DNA of 64,000 nt, taken from NCBI GenBank assembly GCA_910577665.1, contig CAJTOJ010000009.1, positions 57,018-121,017 of the forward strand, in the 5' to 3' direction. Every line of letters begins with the position of its first letter. Position 1 is the first letter of the stretch. The translations under genes and the position numbers were made by a program. Under the pieces are notes generated by a model. The model searched no databases, was not told the DNA's origin, and saw nothing but the letters and a program-made list of their open reading frames with translations. Below are positions 43,270 through 51,807 of this stretch, one piece after another. This stretch comes from an uncultured Acetatifactor sp. GTDB taxonomy: Bacteria > Bacillota > Clostridia > Lachnospirales > Lachnospiraceae.

Positions 43270-44004
43270 ATGAGGACAGATAAGATTGGATATGGGTGCT
43301 GTACCATTGCTGCAGTGGGATTCTTTCATGTGGGGTTGATCCTGCTGGCGGCATATCTGTGCCTGTTCCGCGTAGAATTCATGAACCGTATGTGTGATAA
43401 ATATCAGGTGCCCTCCCGGCTGGAAATCAGCCGGGAGGATCTGCACCGTGTCACAGGGGAGATGATGGCCTTTGTCAAGGGCCAGGAGGGCGACCTGGAT
43501 GTGACAGTTACCCTGGGAGGAGATGCCAGGGTTTTTTTTAATGAGCGCGACAGACAGCACCTGGAGGATATAGCAGGCATGGTGAGGAGCGGGAAGAGAT
43601 TCCTTGTTCTGGGAGGACTGTGTTTCCTGGGGCTGTTATTATTCATGGCGCATAAGGGAATGCTGGAATGGCTGTGCAGGGGATATCTGTTTTCCTGGCT
43701 CTTTTTGTTGGGGCTTTTCCTGATAGTGGGAATCTGGATGCTGGCAGACTTGACTGGCTTTATCAATGCCTTCCATCGCCTGTTTTTCAACAATGACAGA
43801 TGGATCCTGAACCCTGCGAAAGATATGCTGATCCGTCTGTTTCCCAGGGCATTGTTCCGGGATGGCGCCGTACTGCTGGCCAGTGTCCTGGGCGGGATAC
43901 ATGTGACGGTCACGGTTCTGGCTGTGTGGGGAAGGGGAAGGCTATTGCAGGAGCCGGGGCCTGGAACTTCCCGGACGGGGAGGGGAAGAACCAGGAGTCT
44001 GTAG
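43270..44004 (+). CDS. DUF1461 family integral membrane protein
   Basis: 244 residues starting 3 bp after the previous stop. Four helices with an outer segment between helices 1 and 2. The block VFFNERDRQHLEDI and the C-terminal WILNPAKDMLIRLFPRALFRDGAV are the pattern of the TIGR01906/DUF1461 family. Role unknown. The last 30 residues are low-complexity and basic, and could reflect a frameshift into the next reading frame. Confidence 0.75.
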   Translation: MRTDKIGYGCCTIAAVGFFHVGLILLAAYLCLFRVEFMNRMCDKYQVPSRLEISREDLHRVTGEMMAFVKGQEGDLDVTVTLGGDARVFFNERDRQHLEDIAGMVRSGKRFLVLGGLCFLGLLLFMAHKGMLEWLCRGYLFSWLFLLGLFLIVGIWMLADLTGFINAFHRLFFNNDRWILNPAKDMLIRLFPRALFRDGAVLLASVLGGIHVTVTVLAVWGRGRLLQEPGPGTSRTGRGRTRSL

Positions 44005-44009
44005 GAAAT

Positions 44010-44420
44010 GTGCCGCAGGTTTACTGGTTTGATGTAGAAGCTGCCGATATTGTGGGGGACTATGAAAAGGACTATGAAAACATCTTAAGAGGAATGGAGA
44101 GTATGGCAGGAGGCGACCTGGTATTCGACCAGATTCACATAGACTACAGCCAGGTTGACTGGGAAGAGGGCCGGGGTGAAATGACCCTTACTTTTACTTG
44201 CAATGGACGGCCTTGTGAGATATTATTGAAAGTATTAGATGACTGGCTGGATGTCTCCATGCTGGACAAACTGAACGCCATCATAGAAGCACTTCCAGGT
44301 TATACGGGAAGAAAGATTTTCGGCTGTAGTGACATGGGGCAGGAGGTATTCCTGTTCTACCAGGATGCCTTCTGGGCGCAGGAATTTGAGGAGAAAACAG
44401 GCATTCAGCTTGGGCCATAG
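44010..44420 (+). CDS. Small protein of unknown function
   Basis: About 136 residues if it starts at the GTG at 44010, six bp after the DUF1461 stop, with CAGGAGTCTGTAGGA upstream. The frame is open further upstream to 43800, and coding character (AGAWNFPDGEGKNQES) seems to begin near 43940, inside the previous gene. So either the two genes overlap or a frameshift has separated parts of one protein. No domain is recognised; the protein is acidic and soluble. Confidence 0.5.
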   Translation: MPQVYWFDVEAADIVGDYEKDYENILRGMESMAGGDLVFDQIHIDYSQVDWEEGRGEMTLTFTCNGRPCEILLKVLDDWLDVSMLDKLNAIIEALPGYTGRKIFGCSDMGQEVFLFYQDAFWAQEFEEKTGIQLGP

Positions 44421-44436
44421 AAAGGAACCGGAAAAT

Positions 44437-45714
44437 ATGGAATGTATATTCTGCAAACAGGAGATTACGGAGGATTCAAGGTTTTGCGATAAGTGTGGGA
44501 AGATGGTTCCCCGGTGCCCTACCTGTGGGAAAGTGATCACCAGGAGGATCCGTTTCTGCGGCAATGATGGAACTCCCATACCAGAGGAGGTTCTGTCCCT
44601 GTTCGCACCGTCAGAGGGGAAGGCAGAGGAGATTCCGGTGCAGGTGGAAACAGAGGAAGTGCCGACAGCAGAGGAGATTCCGGTGCAGGTGGAAGCAGAG
44701 GAAGTGCCTGCAGCAGAGGAGATTCCGGTGCAGGTGGAAGCAGAGGAAGTGCCGACAGCAGAGGAGATTCCGGTGGCAGGGGAAGTGCCGGTGCAGGCAG
44801 AAGCAGAAGGGACATCTGTCCGGGCAGAGACATTGGCAACTGTGGAGAAGCCGTCTTTGGAAGCGGAAGAGTCTGTGGAGAACGTGTCTGAACCCACAGA
44901 AAATCCTGCAGAAGGCAAAATACAGGAAGAGTCACCAGCAGCAGAAACAAAGCTGCAGGCACCGGTACCGCCACAGCAGGCCGTTGCACCGCAGCCCATC
45001 GTGTCGCCTCAGCCCCCTGTGCCTAAGAAGAAAAGGGGTGGCCTGGTATTTTTGATTATCCTGTTTATCCTGGTGGCCCTGGCAGTAGGGGCAGGCTTTG
45101 GTTACGCAGCCGCAGAAGGCCTGCTGCCTTTCCCGGTTTTCCAGGCAGATGTCAAGGACCGGAAGGATCAGAAAGACCAGGAAGAGCAAGCAGACCAGGA
45201 GGATGGGCAGGCTTCTTTGGAAACGGATCCTGTGGAATCAAAACCAGGAGAGGCAGCTTCCGGCTCAGGAGAAGTATCCCAGGCACCAGAAGGCACACAG
45301 GATCCCGGACAGGAAGCCGGCACTGCTTCTGCCGAAGTGGGAGCAGCCTCTGGCCAGGAAGCGGATGCCTCCGGCGAATCCCGGGAAGGGGAGTCTGCGG
45401 AGGAGACTTCAGATCCTGCTCCAAAGGAAGCGGATCCGCTGACGGAGTTCATTATGAATTGTGACAGCAGGTATTTTACAATGGAGGAACTGGAAGGGCT
45501 GGATGCGGATATGTGCCGGATTGCCCGCAATGGCATCTATGCCAGAATGGGGCGTAAGTTCAATGATGAGGCATTACAGTCCTATTTTAGTCAGTTTGAC
45601 TGGTATGTGCCTTCTATTGAAGCCGGAGATTTCCAGGAAAGTATGCTCAATGAGTATCAGATTTTCAACCGGGACTTGATCGTGGAATATGAGAAGGCTA
45701 AAGGATACAGATGA
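44437..45714 (+). CDS. Zinc-ribbon, single-helix protein with C-terminal YARHG domain
   Basis: 425 residues. Two zinc ribbons open the protein (CIFC...CDKC and CPTC...CGNDG, residues 3-50). An acidic region of three 15-residue repeats AEEIPVQVEAEEVPT (about 63-107) follows, then a Pro-rich stretch, one helix (about 205-227) and an acidic outer linker. The last 80 residues match the YARHG domain (ARNGIYARMGRKFNDEALQSYF, WYVPS), an extracellular module linked to peptidoglycan. The ATG at 44437 follows AAAGGAAC. Probably an inside-to-wall sensor or scaffold. Confidence 0.8.
   Translation: MECIFCKQEITEDSRFCDKCGKMVPRCPTCGKVITRRIRFCGNDGTPIPEEVLSLFAPSEGKAEEIPVQVETEEVPTAEEIPVQVEAEEVPAAEEIPVQVEAEEVPTAEEIPVAGEVPVQAEAEGTSVRAETLATVEKPSLEAEESVENVSEPTENPAEGKIQEESPAAETKLQAPVPPQQAVAPQPIVSPQPPVPKKKRGGLVFLIILFILVALAVGAGFGYAAAEGLLPFPVFQADVKDRKDQKDQEEQADQEDGQASLETDPVESKPGEAASGSGEVSQAPEGTQDPGQEAGTASAEVGAASGQEADASGESREGESAEETSDPAPKEADPLTEFIMNCDSRYFTMEELEGLDADMCRIARNGIYARMGRKFNDEALQSYFSQFDWYVPSIEAGDFQESMLNEYQIFNRDLIVEYEKAKGYR
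44623..44775. repeat. 45 bp in-frame tandem repeats
   Basis: Three near-identical 45 bp units start at 44623, 44668 and 44713, and a fourth partial one at 44758. Each encodes AEEIPVQVEAEEVPT with one or two changes. The low divergence at DNA level suggests recent expansion, and the copy number may vary between strains. Confidence 0.9.
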
Positions 45715-45765
45715 CAAGAGATTCGGGCAGGATACCGGCTGGAAAGGGAAGAGGAGACTGGTAAT

Positions 45766-46947
45766 ATGAGGGATGTAATACAAGGAAACAGAAAACCAAA
45801 GAGGCACTGGACAAGTCTGTTAGTTGTGGGATGTATCCTGGCTGTATTGGCGGGATGTGGCAGGGATGCAGATGAAGGACAGGGGATGGATGTGGACGGA
45901 TCGAAGCAGACAGAGGCGGTTACCGGAGCAGATGAGGCGAACCATGAGGATGATCAAGGTGGGGAAGAGGACCAGGGCATGAAAGAAGACCAGGGGACAG
46001 ATACTGAGAATGGCCAGGCAGAAGGAAGTGTAGCGGATGCTGAAGGGGATCCGGCCTGGAAATCTGACTCTGGTAAGGAGGATGCAACTGTACCAGAGCT
46101 GCCTTCTCCTTCCATGGTCTGTTATACAACAGACCGGGTGAATGTACGGACGGCGCCTTCCACAGAATCGGAGGTCTACCAGATCCTGGCGAACCATACA
46201 GAGGTGGGGGTGATAGACACAGTGGAAGACTGGAGCCGCATCCTGCTGGATGGCGGTATCTACTATGTCTCCAGTGCATATCTTAGGGAGAAGGTGGAGG
46301 GGAGCAATGGTTATCTGATAGTTATTGACGCAGGCCATCAGGGGAAGGGGAATTCCGAGAAGGAACCGATAGGTCCCGGGGCCACAGAGACCAAAGCAAA
46401 GGTATCCAGCGGCACCAGTGGGAAGACCAGTGGACTGAATGAATATGAACTGACTCTACAGGTGGCTTTGAAGCTTCAGACAGAACTGGAGAGCCGTGGG
46501 TATGAAGTCATCATGGTTCGCACCAGCCATGATGTGAATATCAGTAATTCGGAGCGGGCGGCTGTGGCCAATGATGCAGGAGCAGACGCTTTTATCCGGG
46601 TACATGCCAATGGTTCCACAGATACGTCTGTAAGCGGTGCCATGACCATCTGCCAGACAAAAAACAACCCGTACAACAGTGAACTGTATACCCAGAGCAA
46701 GGATCTGTCCACCTATGTGCTGGATGAACTGGTGGCAGCCACCGGGTGCAAGAAGCAGAGGGTGTGGGAGACAGATACCATGAGTGGTATCAACTGGTGC
46801 CAGGTTCCTGTCACCATTGTGGAGATGGGTTATATGACAAATCCGGATGAGGATGCTTTGATGGCCACGGAGGATTACCAGTACAAGATCGTTACAGGTA
46901 TCGCCAATGGTATTGACCAGTATCTGCTTGTACCAGGGACTGAGTAG
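45766..46947 (+). CDS. N-acetylmuramoyl-L-alanine amidase lipoprotein with SH3 domain
   Basis: 393 residues. The signal peptide ends LAGC with C31, so it is a lipoprotein. An acidic linker (about 35-115) leads to a bacterial SH3 domain (about 120-180, DRVNVRTAPSTESEVYQIL) and an Amidase_3 domain (about 184-390) with IDAGHQG, NEYELT, RVHANG and VEMGYMTN carrying the zinc ligands and catalytic glutamate. It cleaves the bond between muramic acid and the peptide stem. Its place after the YARHG protein supports a cell-wall role for the cluster. Confidence 0.93.
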   Translation: MRDVIQGNRKPKRHWTSLLVVGCILAVLAGCGRDADEGQGMDVDGSKQTEAVTGADEANHEDDQGGEEDQGMKEDQGTDTENGQAEGSVADAEGDPAWKSDSGKEDATVPELPSPSMVCYTTDRVNVRTAPSTESEVYQILANHTEVGVIDTVEDWSRILLDGGIYYVSSAYLREKVEGSNGYLIVIDAGHQGKGNSEKEPIGPGATETKAKVSSGTSGKTSGLNEYELTLQVALKLQTELESRGYEVIMVRTSHDVNISNSERAAVANDAGADAFIRVHANGSTDTSVSGAMTICQTKNNPYNSELYTQSKDLSTYVLDELVAATGCKKQRVWETDTMSGINWCQVPVTIVEMGYMTNPDEDALMATEDYQYKIVTGIANGIDQYLLVPGTE

Positions 46948-46971
46948 TCTGTTATAAAGCAGGTGATGCCA

Positions 46972-47973
46972 ATGAATACGATTTCCATAACGATTCAGAA
47001 TTTGTATGCACCCTGTGGGTGTGCCTGCCGGTATTGCCTTCTACAGTCCTGTAAAAAGGCAGAGGGAGTCGACTATTACCGGGGAAAGAAAATAGCAGAA
47101 AAATTCGTGGAATGGAGTAAGGCTGGCAATTTTTCCAGTACACCCATGTATACCATTGCTTATTGTGCAGAGTATCCGGAACTGTTCGACAATATCGCCT
47201 TCAACCGTTCCACAGGTGCTGCTACCGGATTCTTACAAGGTAATGGTATTGCCATACGGGACAAGGGGCAGACGGATCACTTTGTTGCAAGGCTGAAATC
47301 GGCTGGCATAAACATGATTGATATCACCTTTTTTGGGAACCAGGAATATCACGATATATTTGCCGCCAGAAAAGGGGATTATCAGTTCATGTTACAGCTT
47401 GCAGATAGTGCAGCCCGGGCTGGTATCGTGTGTGCGCCAAGTCTGGTGATTACGGAAGAGAGCAAAGACATGCTGGAGGAGCTCATCCTGATCCTTCGGA
47501 AGATAACGGATATCAGTCATATCCATGCTTTTTTGCCGGATTACAGAGGGCGCGGCAACCTGACAGAAGATGTCCGCCTAACAAGGGAAAGCTATATGGC
47601 ATTGCCTGATACAGTGAAGGATAGGATCCAGGGCAGCAGATACAAGACGGAGCAGGAGTGGCTGTCAGAGGGAGAACTGCCGGATTATACGAACCGGGCA
47701 CTTATCATCTCCCTTCGCAAGGATAATATTGCACTATTAGAGAGTATGAGCTGTGATGAAATGGTGGCATATGTGGAAGGCCTGGATGATGCGTACTACC
47801 AGACAATACCGTCCATCCATGAACTTGCACATCTGTATGGAGACCCGGCCAACACGAGGCTGTATCGGCCCAGGGATTTATTCTGGAAATGGCAGAAGCG
47901 CTACATAAAGCAAAACCATATTGATATCTACGATGTGACGGATGAAAGGTTTTGCTGTACCGTGAGAAGTTAG
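46972..47973 (+). CDS. Radical SAM protein of unknown substrate
   Basis: 333 residues from the ATG at 46972, 7 nt after AGGTG; in-frame starts at 46963 and 46966 are also possible. The cluster motif C15-x3-C19-x2-C22 lies in YAPCGCACRYC. The rest looks like a TIM-barrel core, with no SPASM-type cysteine block; two cysteines near the end (RFCCTVR) could be ligands or chance. No precursor peptide is adjacent. Neighbours are an amidase and a beta-galactosidase, so the substrate is not indicated. Confidence 0.8.
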   Translation: MNTISITIQNLYAPCGCACRYCLLQSCKKAEGVDYYRGKKIAEKFVEWSKAGNFSSTPMYTIAYCAEYPELFDNIAFNRSTGAATGFLQGNGIAIRDKGQTDHFVARLKSAGINMIDITFFGNQEYHDIFAARKGDYQFMLQLADSAARAGIVCAPSLVITEESKDMLEELILILRKITDISHIHAFLPDYRGRGNLTEDVRLTRESYMALPDTVKDRIQGSRYKTEQEWLSEGELPDYTNRALIISLRKDNIALLESMSCDEMVAYVEGLDDAYYQTIPSIHELAHLYGDPANTRLYRPRDLFWKWQKRYIKQNHIDIYDVTDERFCCTVRS

Positions 47974-48005
47974 CCATCTGTTGAAGCGCACAAGGAGGTA
48001 TAGAC

Positions 48006-49748
48006 ATGAAATTTGAGATCAGAGACAGCTTTTATGCAGATGGAAAGCCCGTGCAGATTATCTCCGGCGCTTTCCATTATTTCCGCACAGTATCGGAGTA
48101 CTGGCAGGACAGGCTGGAGAAGCTCAAGAACATGGGGTGCAATACGGTGGAGACCTACATCCCCTGGAACCTGCATGAACCGAAGAAGGGAGAGTTCCAT
48201 TTTGAGGGGATACTGGATGTAGAGTCCTTCATCCGGCTGGCCGGGGAACTGGGACTGTATGTGATCATTCGCCCGTCTCCCTACATCTGTGCGGAATGGG
48301 AGTTCGGAGGACTTCCTGCCTGGCTGCTGGCAGCGGATGGTGTGAAGCTTAGGGTCAGTGATCCTACATTTCTGGGCCATGTACGGGACTATTACCAGGT
48401 GCTGCTTCCCAGGCTCACACCCTGGCAGTGCACCAGAGGTGGTCCGGTGATCTTGATGCAGGTGGAAAATGAATATGGCTATTATGCCAACGACAGGGAG
48501 TATCTGGGTGCCATCCGGGATCTGATGGTGGAGGGCGGCGTGGACGTGCCTCTGGTGACTTCGGACGGGCCTTTCCCGGAGAGCTTAAACGGTGGGAAGC
48601 TGCCAGGTGTACTACCCACTGGGAACTTTGGTTCCAGGACCAGGGAGCGTTTCCAGACACTGGCCCAATATACGGAGGGAGGCCCGCTGATGTGTACCGA
48701 GTTCTGGGTGGGATGGTTCGACCACTGGGGCAACGGGGGGCATATGAGAGGTAATCTGGAGGAGAGTGTTCAGGACCTGGATAAAATGCTGGAAATGGGC
48801 CATGTGAACATTTACATGTTCGAAGGTGGCACGAATTTCGGTTTTATGAACGGCTCCAATTACTACGATGAACTGACGCCGGACGTAACTTCCTATGACT
48901 ATGACGCAGTGCTCACAGAGGATGGCCAGATCACGGAAAAGTACCGCAGATACAGGGAAGTCATTGGCAAATATACGAAGTTGCCCGAGATGACCTTTTC
49001 TACCCAGATCACGCGCAAGGCTTATGGGCCATTGCAGGTCCGGGATAAGGTGAGCCTGTCGTCTACCCTGGACACACTCAGTCAGGGAATACCTGCCATT
49101 TCCCCTCAGTCCATGGAACGCCTGGGGCAGAACTATGGCTACATTCTGTACCGCACTTTTCTGCACAGCGAGGAGAATCTGGACAAGATCCGCCTCTGGG
49201 GGGCAAACGACAGAGCCAATATCCTGGTGGAGGATAAGCCGGTGCTGACCCTGTATGACAGGGAGCTTCTGGAGGAACATGAACTGCATCTGCCTGTGGA
49301 TAAAGGAGCCAGGATGGATATCCTGGTGGAGAATATGGGCCGGGTGAACTTTGGCCCCAGGATGGAGCAGCAGCGCAAAGGTATAGACCATTGTGTGCAG
49401 ATCAATGGCCACATGCACAACCACTGGGAGCAGTATCCGCTGCCTTTGGATCACATAGAAAGGGTGGATTTTGGCGGAGCATACCTGCCTGGGACGCCTG
49501 CCTTTTACAAATTCTCCTTCGAGACCAAAGAACCTGGGGATACTTTCCTGGATTTTGCAGGCTGGGGAAAAGGCTGTGTCTTTGTAAACGGATGCAACAT
49601 CGGAAGGTTCTGGGAGATCGGTCCCCAGAGGCGGCTCTATATCCCGGCGCCTCTTCTTAGGAAAGGCAGGAATGAGATCATTCTGTTCGAGACAGAAGGG
49701 AAAGCCCCGGAGGAGATTGTACTTAGGGACCAGCCGGATATCGGATAG
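48006..49748 (+). CDS. Glycoside hydrolase family 35 beta-galactosidase
   Basis: 580 residues. GH35 signatures: SGAFHYFR, GGPVILMQVENEYGYY with acid/base E156, and CTEFWVGWFDHWG with nucleophile E232. A C-terminal beta domain ends with GKGCVFVNGCNIGRFWEIGPQRRLYIPAPLL. No signal peptide, so probably cytoplasmic, acting on imported galactosides. AAGGAGG precedes the ATG. It may be transcribed with the radical SAM gene (32 bp apart). Confidence 0.94.
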   Translation: MKFEIRDSFYADGKPVQIISGAFHYFRTVSEYWQDRLEKLKNMGCNTVETYIPWNLHEPKKGEFHFEGILDVESFIRLAGELGLYVIIRPSPYICAEWEFGGLPAWLLAADGVKLRVSDPTFLGHVRDYYQVLLPRLTPWQCTRGGPVILMQVENEYGYYANDREYLGAIRDLMVEGGVDVPLVTSDGPFPESLNGGKLPGVLPTGNFGSRTRERFQTLAQYTEGGPLMCTEFWVGWFDHWGNGGHMRGNLEESVQDLDKMLEMGHVNIYMFEGGTNFGFMNGSNYYDELTPDVTSYDYDAVLTEDGQITEKYRRYREVIGKYTKLPEMTFSTQITRKAYGPLQVRDKVSLSSTLDTLSQGIPAISPQSMERLGQNYGYILYRTFLHSEENLDKIRLWGANDRANILVEDKPVLTLYDRELLEEHELHLPVDKGARMDILVENMGRVNFGPRMEQQRKGIDHCVQINGHMHNHWEQYPLPLDHIERVDFGGAYLPGTPAFYKFSFETKEPGDTFLDFAGWGKGCVFVNGCNIGRFWEIGPQRRLYIPAPLLRKGRNEIILFETEGKAPEEIVLRDQPDIG

Positions 49749-49756
49749 GGCAAACG

Positions 49757-50050
49757 TCATAGGCAGACAGGTTGGCGAACGGCAGTCTCGAAAAAACGCG
49801 AAGGAGTGCATTTTGGGCTTCGTGATGTCAAAATGGCATAGGGACTTTTATGGACAAAAGTTGCGTTCAGCTGCGCCCATTCGCAAAAATCGTGCCTTTC
49901 GGCACTCCTTTGCTGCTTACGCAGCTCTTTTTGCTCATTAACGGGGCGCTCCCTCAGTGGAAACCGATGGATGAAAATTCGTGCGAGCACGATTTTCACC
50001 CATACGTTTCCCACTGGCTGAACTTTTGGACGTAAAACAGTACAAAAACT
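49757..50050. repeat. Structured non-coding repeat region with a long hairpin
   Basis: No gene is supported in 49749-50357. From 49955 to 50017 an imperfect inverted repeat pairs CAGTGGAAACCGATGG with CCATACGTTTCCCACTGG, then TGAAAAT-CGTGC with GCACG-ATTTTCA, around a very short loop, giving a hairpin of about 28 bp. Flanking DNA contains smaller inverted segments such as CGTGCCTTTCGGCAC. On the minus strand the short frames here resemble spurious peptides I recall from many Lachnospiraceae contigs, so this is probably a dispersed repeat. Confidence 0.5.
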
Positions 50051-50218
50051 GCCAGAATATGTAACATAAATACAAAATCACATATTTTTCTCCCTTTTGT
50101 GCATACTGGAATCTGTGCCATGATGAAGCATGGATTGAAATAGCCGGTTTGCTCCCATGGCACACAGCCGTGGGCAGGGGATTGACAGAGTGGTATAGAA
50201 CCCGCTGTATCACATGAC

Positions 50219-50256
50219 AAAAACAGCCTGCGGCAAGGAGTGCAGGCTGTTTTTTT
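50219..50256. terminator. Probable bidirectional terminator
   Basis: AACAGCCTGC (50222-50231) and GCAGGCTGTT (50242-50251) form a perfect 10 bp stem with a T-run on the right and an A-run on the left, so it can work on both strands. It lies 470 bp after the GH35 gene and 100 bp before the next one. What transcript it ends is unclear. Confidence 0.75.
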
Positions 50257-50357
50257 GCAGGGAATATGCTACAGGAATATATTGCAGGGAATGTGCTGTA
50301 GGGTGCTGCAGGGAAGAGGATGCGGCGAAGGGCTACAGCGCACAGGGAGGGAACAAT

Positions 50358-50642
50358 ATGGATATGTATGGATTGGCAGGAGGTGTCACGGGAATGGGAT
50401 ATGGGCTCACAGATATTCCGCTTGGATATGAGATGGCAGCCAGGGCTGGACATGATCTGTCCATGGTGGGATACGAAGGGTTAAGCGAAACGGATAAGGA
50501 ACATCTGATCCTGCGTTGTAAAGATGCGCAGAACAGGAACGAGATGGAGCGGATCGTGGATACCATGGCGCCAGGGATGGATGTCCAGGCGTTGTTACAG
50601 GAGGACGGTGTGCCCGAGAGCTTGAGGGATAAGCTATCATAG
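50358..50642 (+). CDS. Small hypothetical protein
   Basis: 94 residues, ATG 6-7 nt after GGGAGGGAAC. The first 20 residues are glycine- and methionine-rich (MYGLAGGVTGMGYGLTD) without a clear membrane helix; the rest is helical and charged (SETDKEHLILRCKDAQNRNEMERIVDTM). No family recognised. It stands alone between a terminator and the 3' end of a convergent gene. Confidence 0.6.
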   Translation: MDMYGLAGGVTGMGYGLTDIPLGYEMAARAGHDLSMVGYEGLSETDKEHLILRCKDAQNRNEMERIVDTMAPGMDVQALLQEDGVPESLRDKLS

Positions 50643-50774
50643 GGTATGTTGCAGACAGTAGATGCTTTACCCGGGTATTTTGCCAGAGGACAGGATATCC
50701 GGGCAGGCAACAAAACGATAAAGGAACCGGAGAAATCATGCCAGGCTGCCAGGAGAGGAAGGATAAAAGGCAGG

Positions 50775-51521
50775 TCAGTACCACCCACCGTCCATAGTGA
50801 CCACCTGGCCCGTGAGATAGGCCGGGGCCTGGGCCAGCTGTAAAAGCAGTGCGGCTGCTTCCTGGGGAGTGCCGAGACGGTCTGCCGGGATCTCCTCCCG
50901 CAGGGCATCCAGCTCTTCAGGGGAAAGGGTGCCGTTCATAGCAGTGTCAATGACGCCGCAGGCAACTGCATTGACCTGTATATTGCTGGGAGCCAGTTCC
51001 TTGGCAAGGGCCTTTGTGAAAGCATTGACGCCACCCTTGGATGCGGAATAGGCTACTTCCATGGAGGCCCCCTGGCAGCCCCACACGGAGGACACATTGA
51101 GGATCCGTCCGCTGTGGGCCTGTAGCATCAAAGGAATGGCAGCTTTGCAGGTATAGAAACAGGCATCCAGATTCACAGCCATGATCCGGTGCCATTCCTG
51201 GGCAGACATGTCTGTCAGCAGTCCCAGGTGGGCCATGCCGGCATTGTTGACCAGGACATCCAGATGATGGATTCCTGTAAACAGGCTTGCCACATCTTCC
51301 TGGCATCCCATGTCGGCCTGGATGGCCACGCAGGATACCCTGTGGGTTTCCTGGAGTCTTGCAGCAGTCTGCCGGAGGGAATCTATGCTGGTGTGACAGG
51401 TCAAGTATAAATCATATCCGGCGCTGGCAAAGGCTTCGGCGGTAGCCAGGCCGATCCCTCTGGAGGCACCGGTGATAAGGGCGTTTCTTTTGGCATGAAG
51501 GGAGTCTGTGCTGGTATTCAT
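50775..51521 (-). CDS. Short-chain dehydrogenase/reductase (FabG-like)
   Basis: 248 residues from ATG 51521 behind AAAGGAAC; the frame extends upstream but without family sequence. NAD(P)-binding TGASRGIG (17-24), VNNAG (91-95), catalytic S144/S145, Y158 and K162 (YSASK) are intact. The closest general type is 3-oxoacyl-ACP reductase, but without fatty-acid genes nearby the substrate stays open. Divergent from the thioredoxin reductase-like gene. Confidence 0.9.
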   Translation of the reverse strand: MNTSTDSLHAKRNALITGASRGIGLATAEAFASAGYDLYLTCHTSIDSLRQTAARLQETHRVSCVAIQADMGCQEDVASLFTGIHHLDVLVNNAGMAHLGLLTDMSAQEWHRIMAVNLDACFYTCKAAIPLMLQAHSGRILNVSSVWGCQGASMEVAYSASKGGVNAFTKALAKELAPSNIQVNAVACGVIDTAMNGTLSPEELDALREEIPADRLGTPQEAAALLLQLAQAPAYLTGQVVTMDGGWY

Positions 51522-51665
51522 GGGAGTTCCTTTCCGGCTGTGGTCCACATCTGGAGACATCCTTTGGGATACATTAGGCCATTGTACATGTATAATAGGG
51601 ATTTGGGACTGCTTATATAAAAATATCATAGTACAGATGGCTGTGCATGTCAATTTTTTACGCTA

Positions 51666-51707
51666 TTGTCTTTTGTGCCAAAAACTGTTACACTAATCTT
51701 GGCACAA
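51666..51707 (+). promoter_or_regulatory. Candidate promoter and operator in the SDR/trxB divergent region
   Basis: A 9 bp perfect inverted repeat TTGTGCCAA (51673-51681) / TTGGCACAA (51699-51707), 26 bp between half-site starts. It overlaps a possible promoter, TTGTCT (51666-51671), 17 bp, TACACT (51689-51694). This would suit a repressor binding over the promoter. The promoter match itself is moderate. Confidence 0.4.
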
Positions 51708-51807
51708 TTCCCACGAAACAAGGAAAGGCACTTGCTTTGACAGCACTGTTCCGGAGGCCTTCCCTATAAAGAAATGAGGCAGATGGTGGGAAACCGGGGA
51801 AGAGAGG

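Noticed and set aside
49757..50220. Minus-strand small genes in the GH35 downstream region
   Set aside because: Their frames run through a long hairpin, lack binding sites and look like spurious translations of a repeat.
50180..50256. A defined small RNA gene
   Set aside because: TTGACA has no acceptable -10 at 16-18 bp, so only the terminator is annotated.
51737..51770. TTGACA...TATAAA promoter before trxB
   Set aside because: The spacer is 22 bp, too long for a sigma-A promoter.
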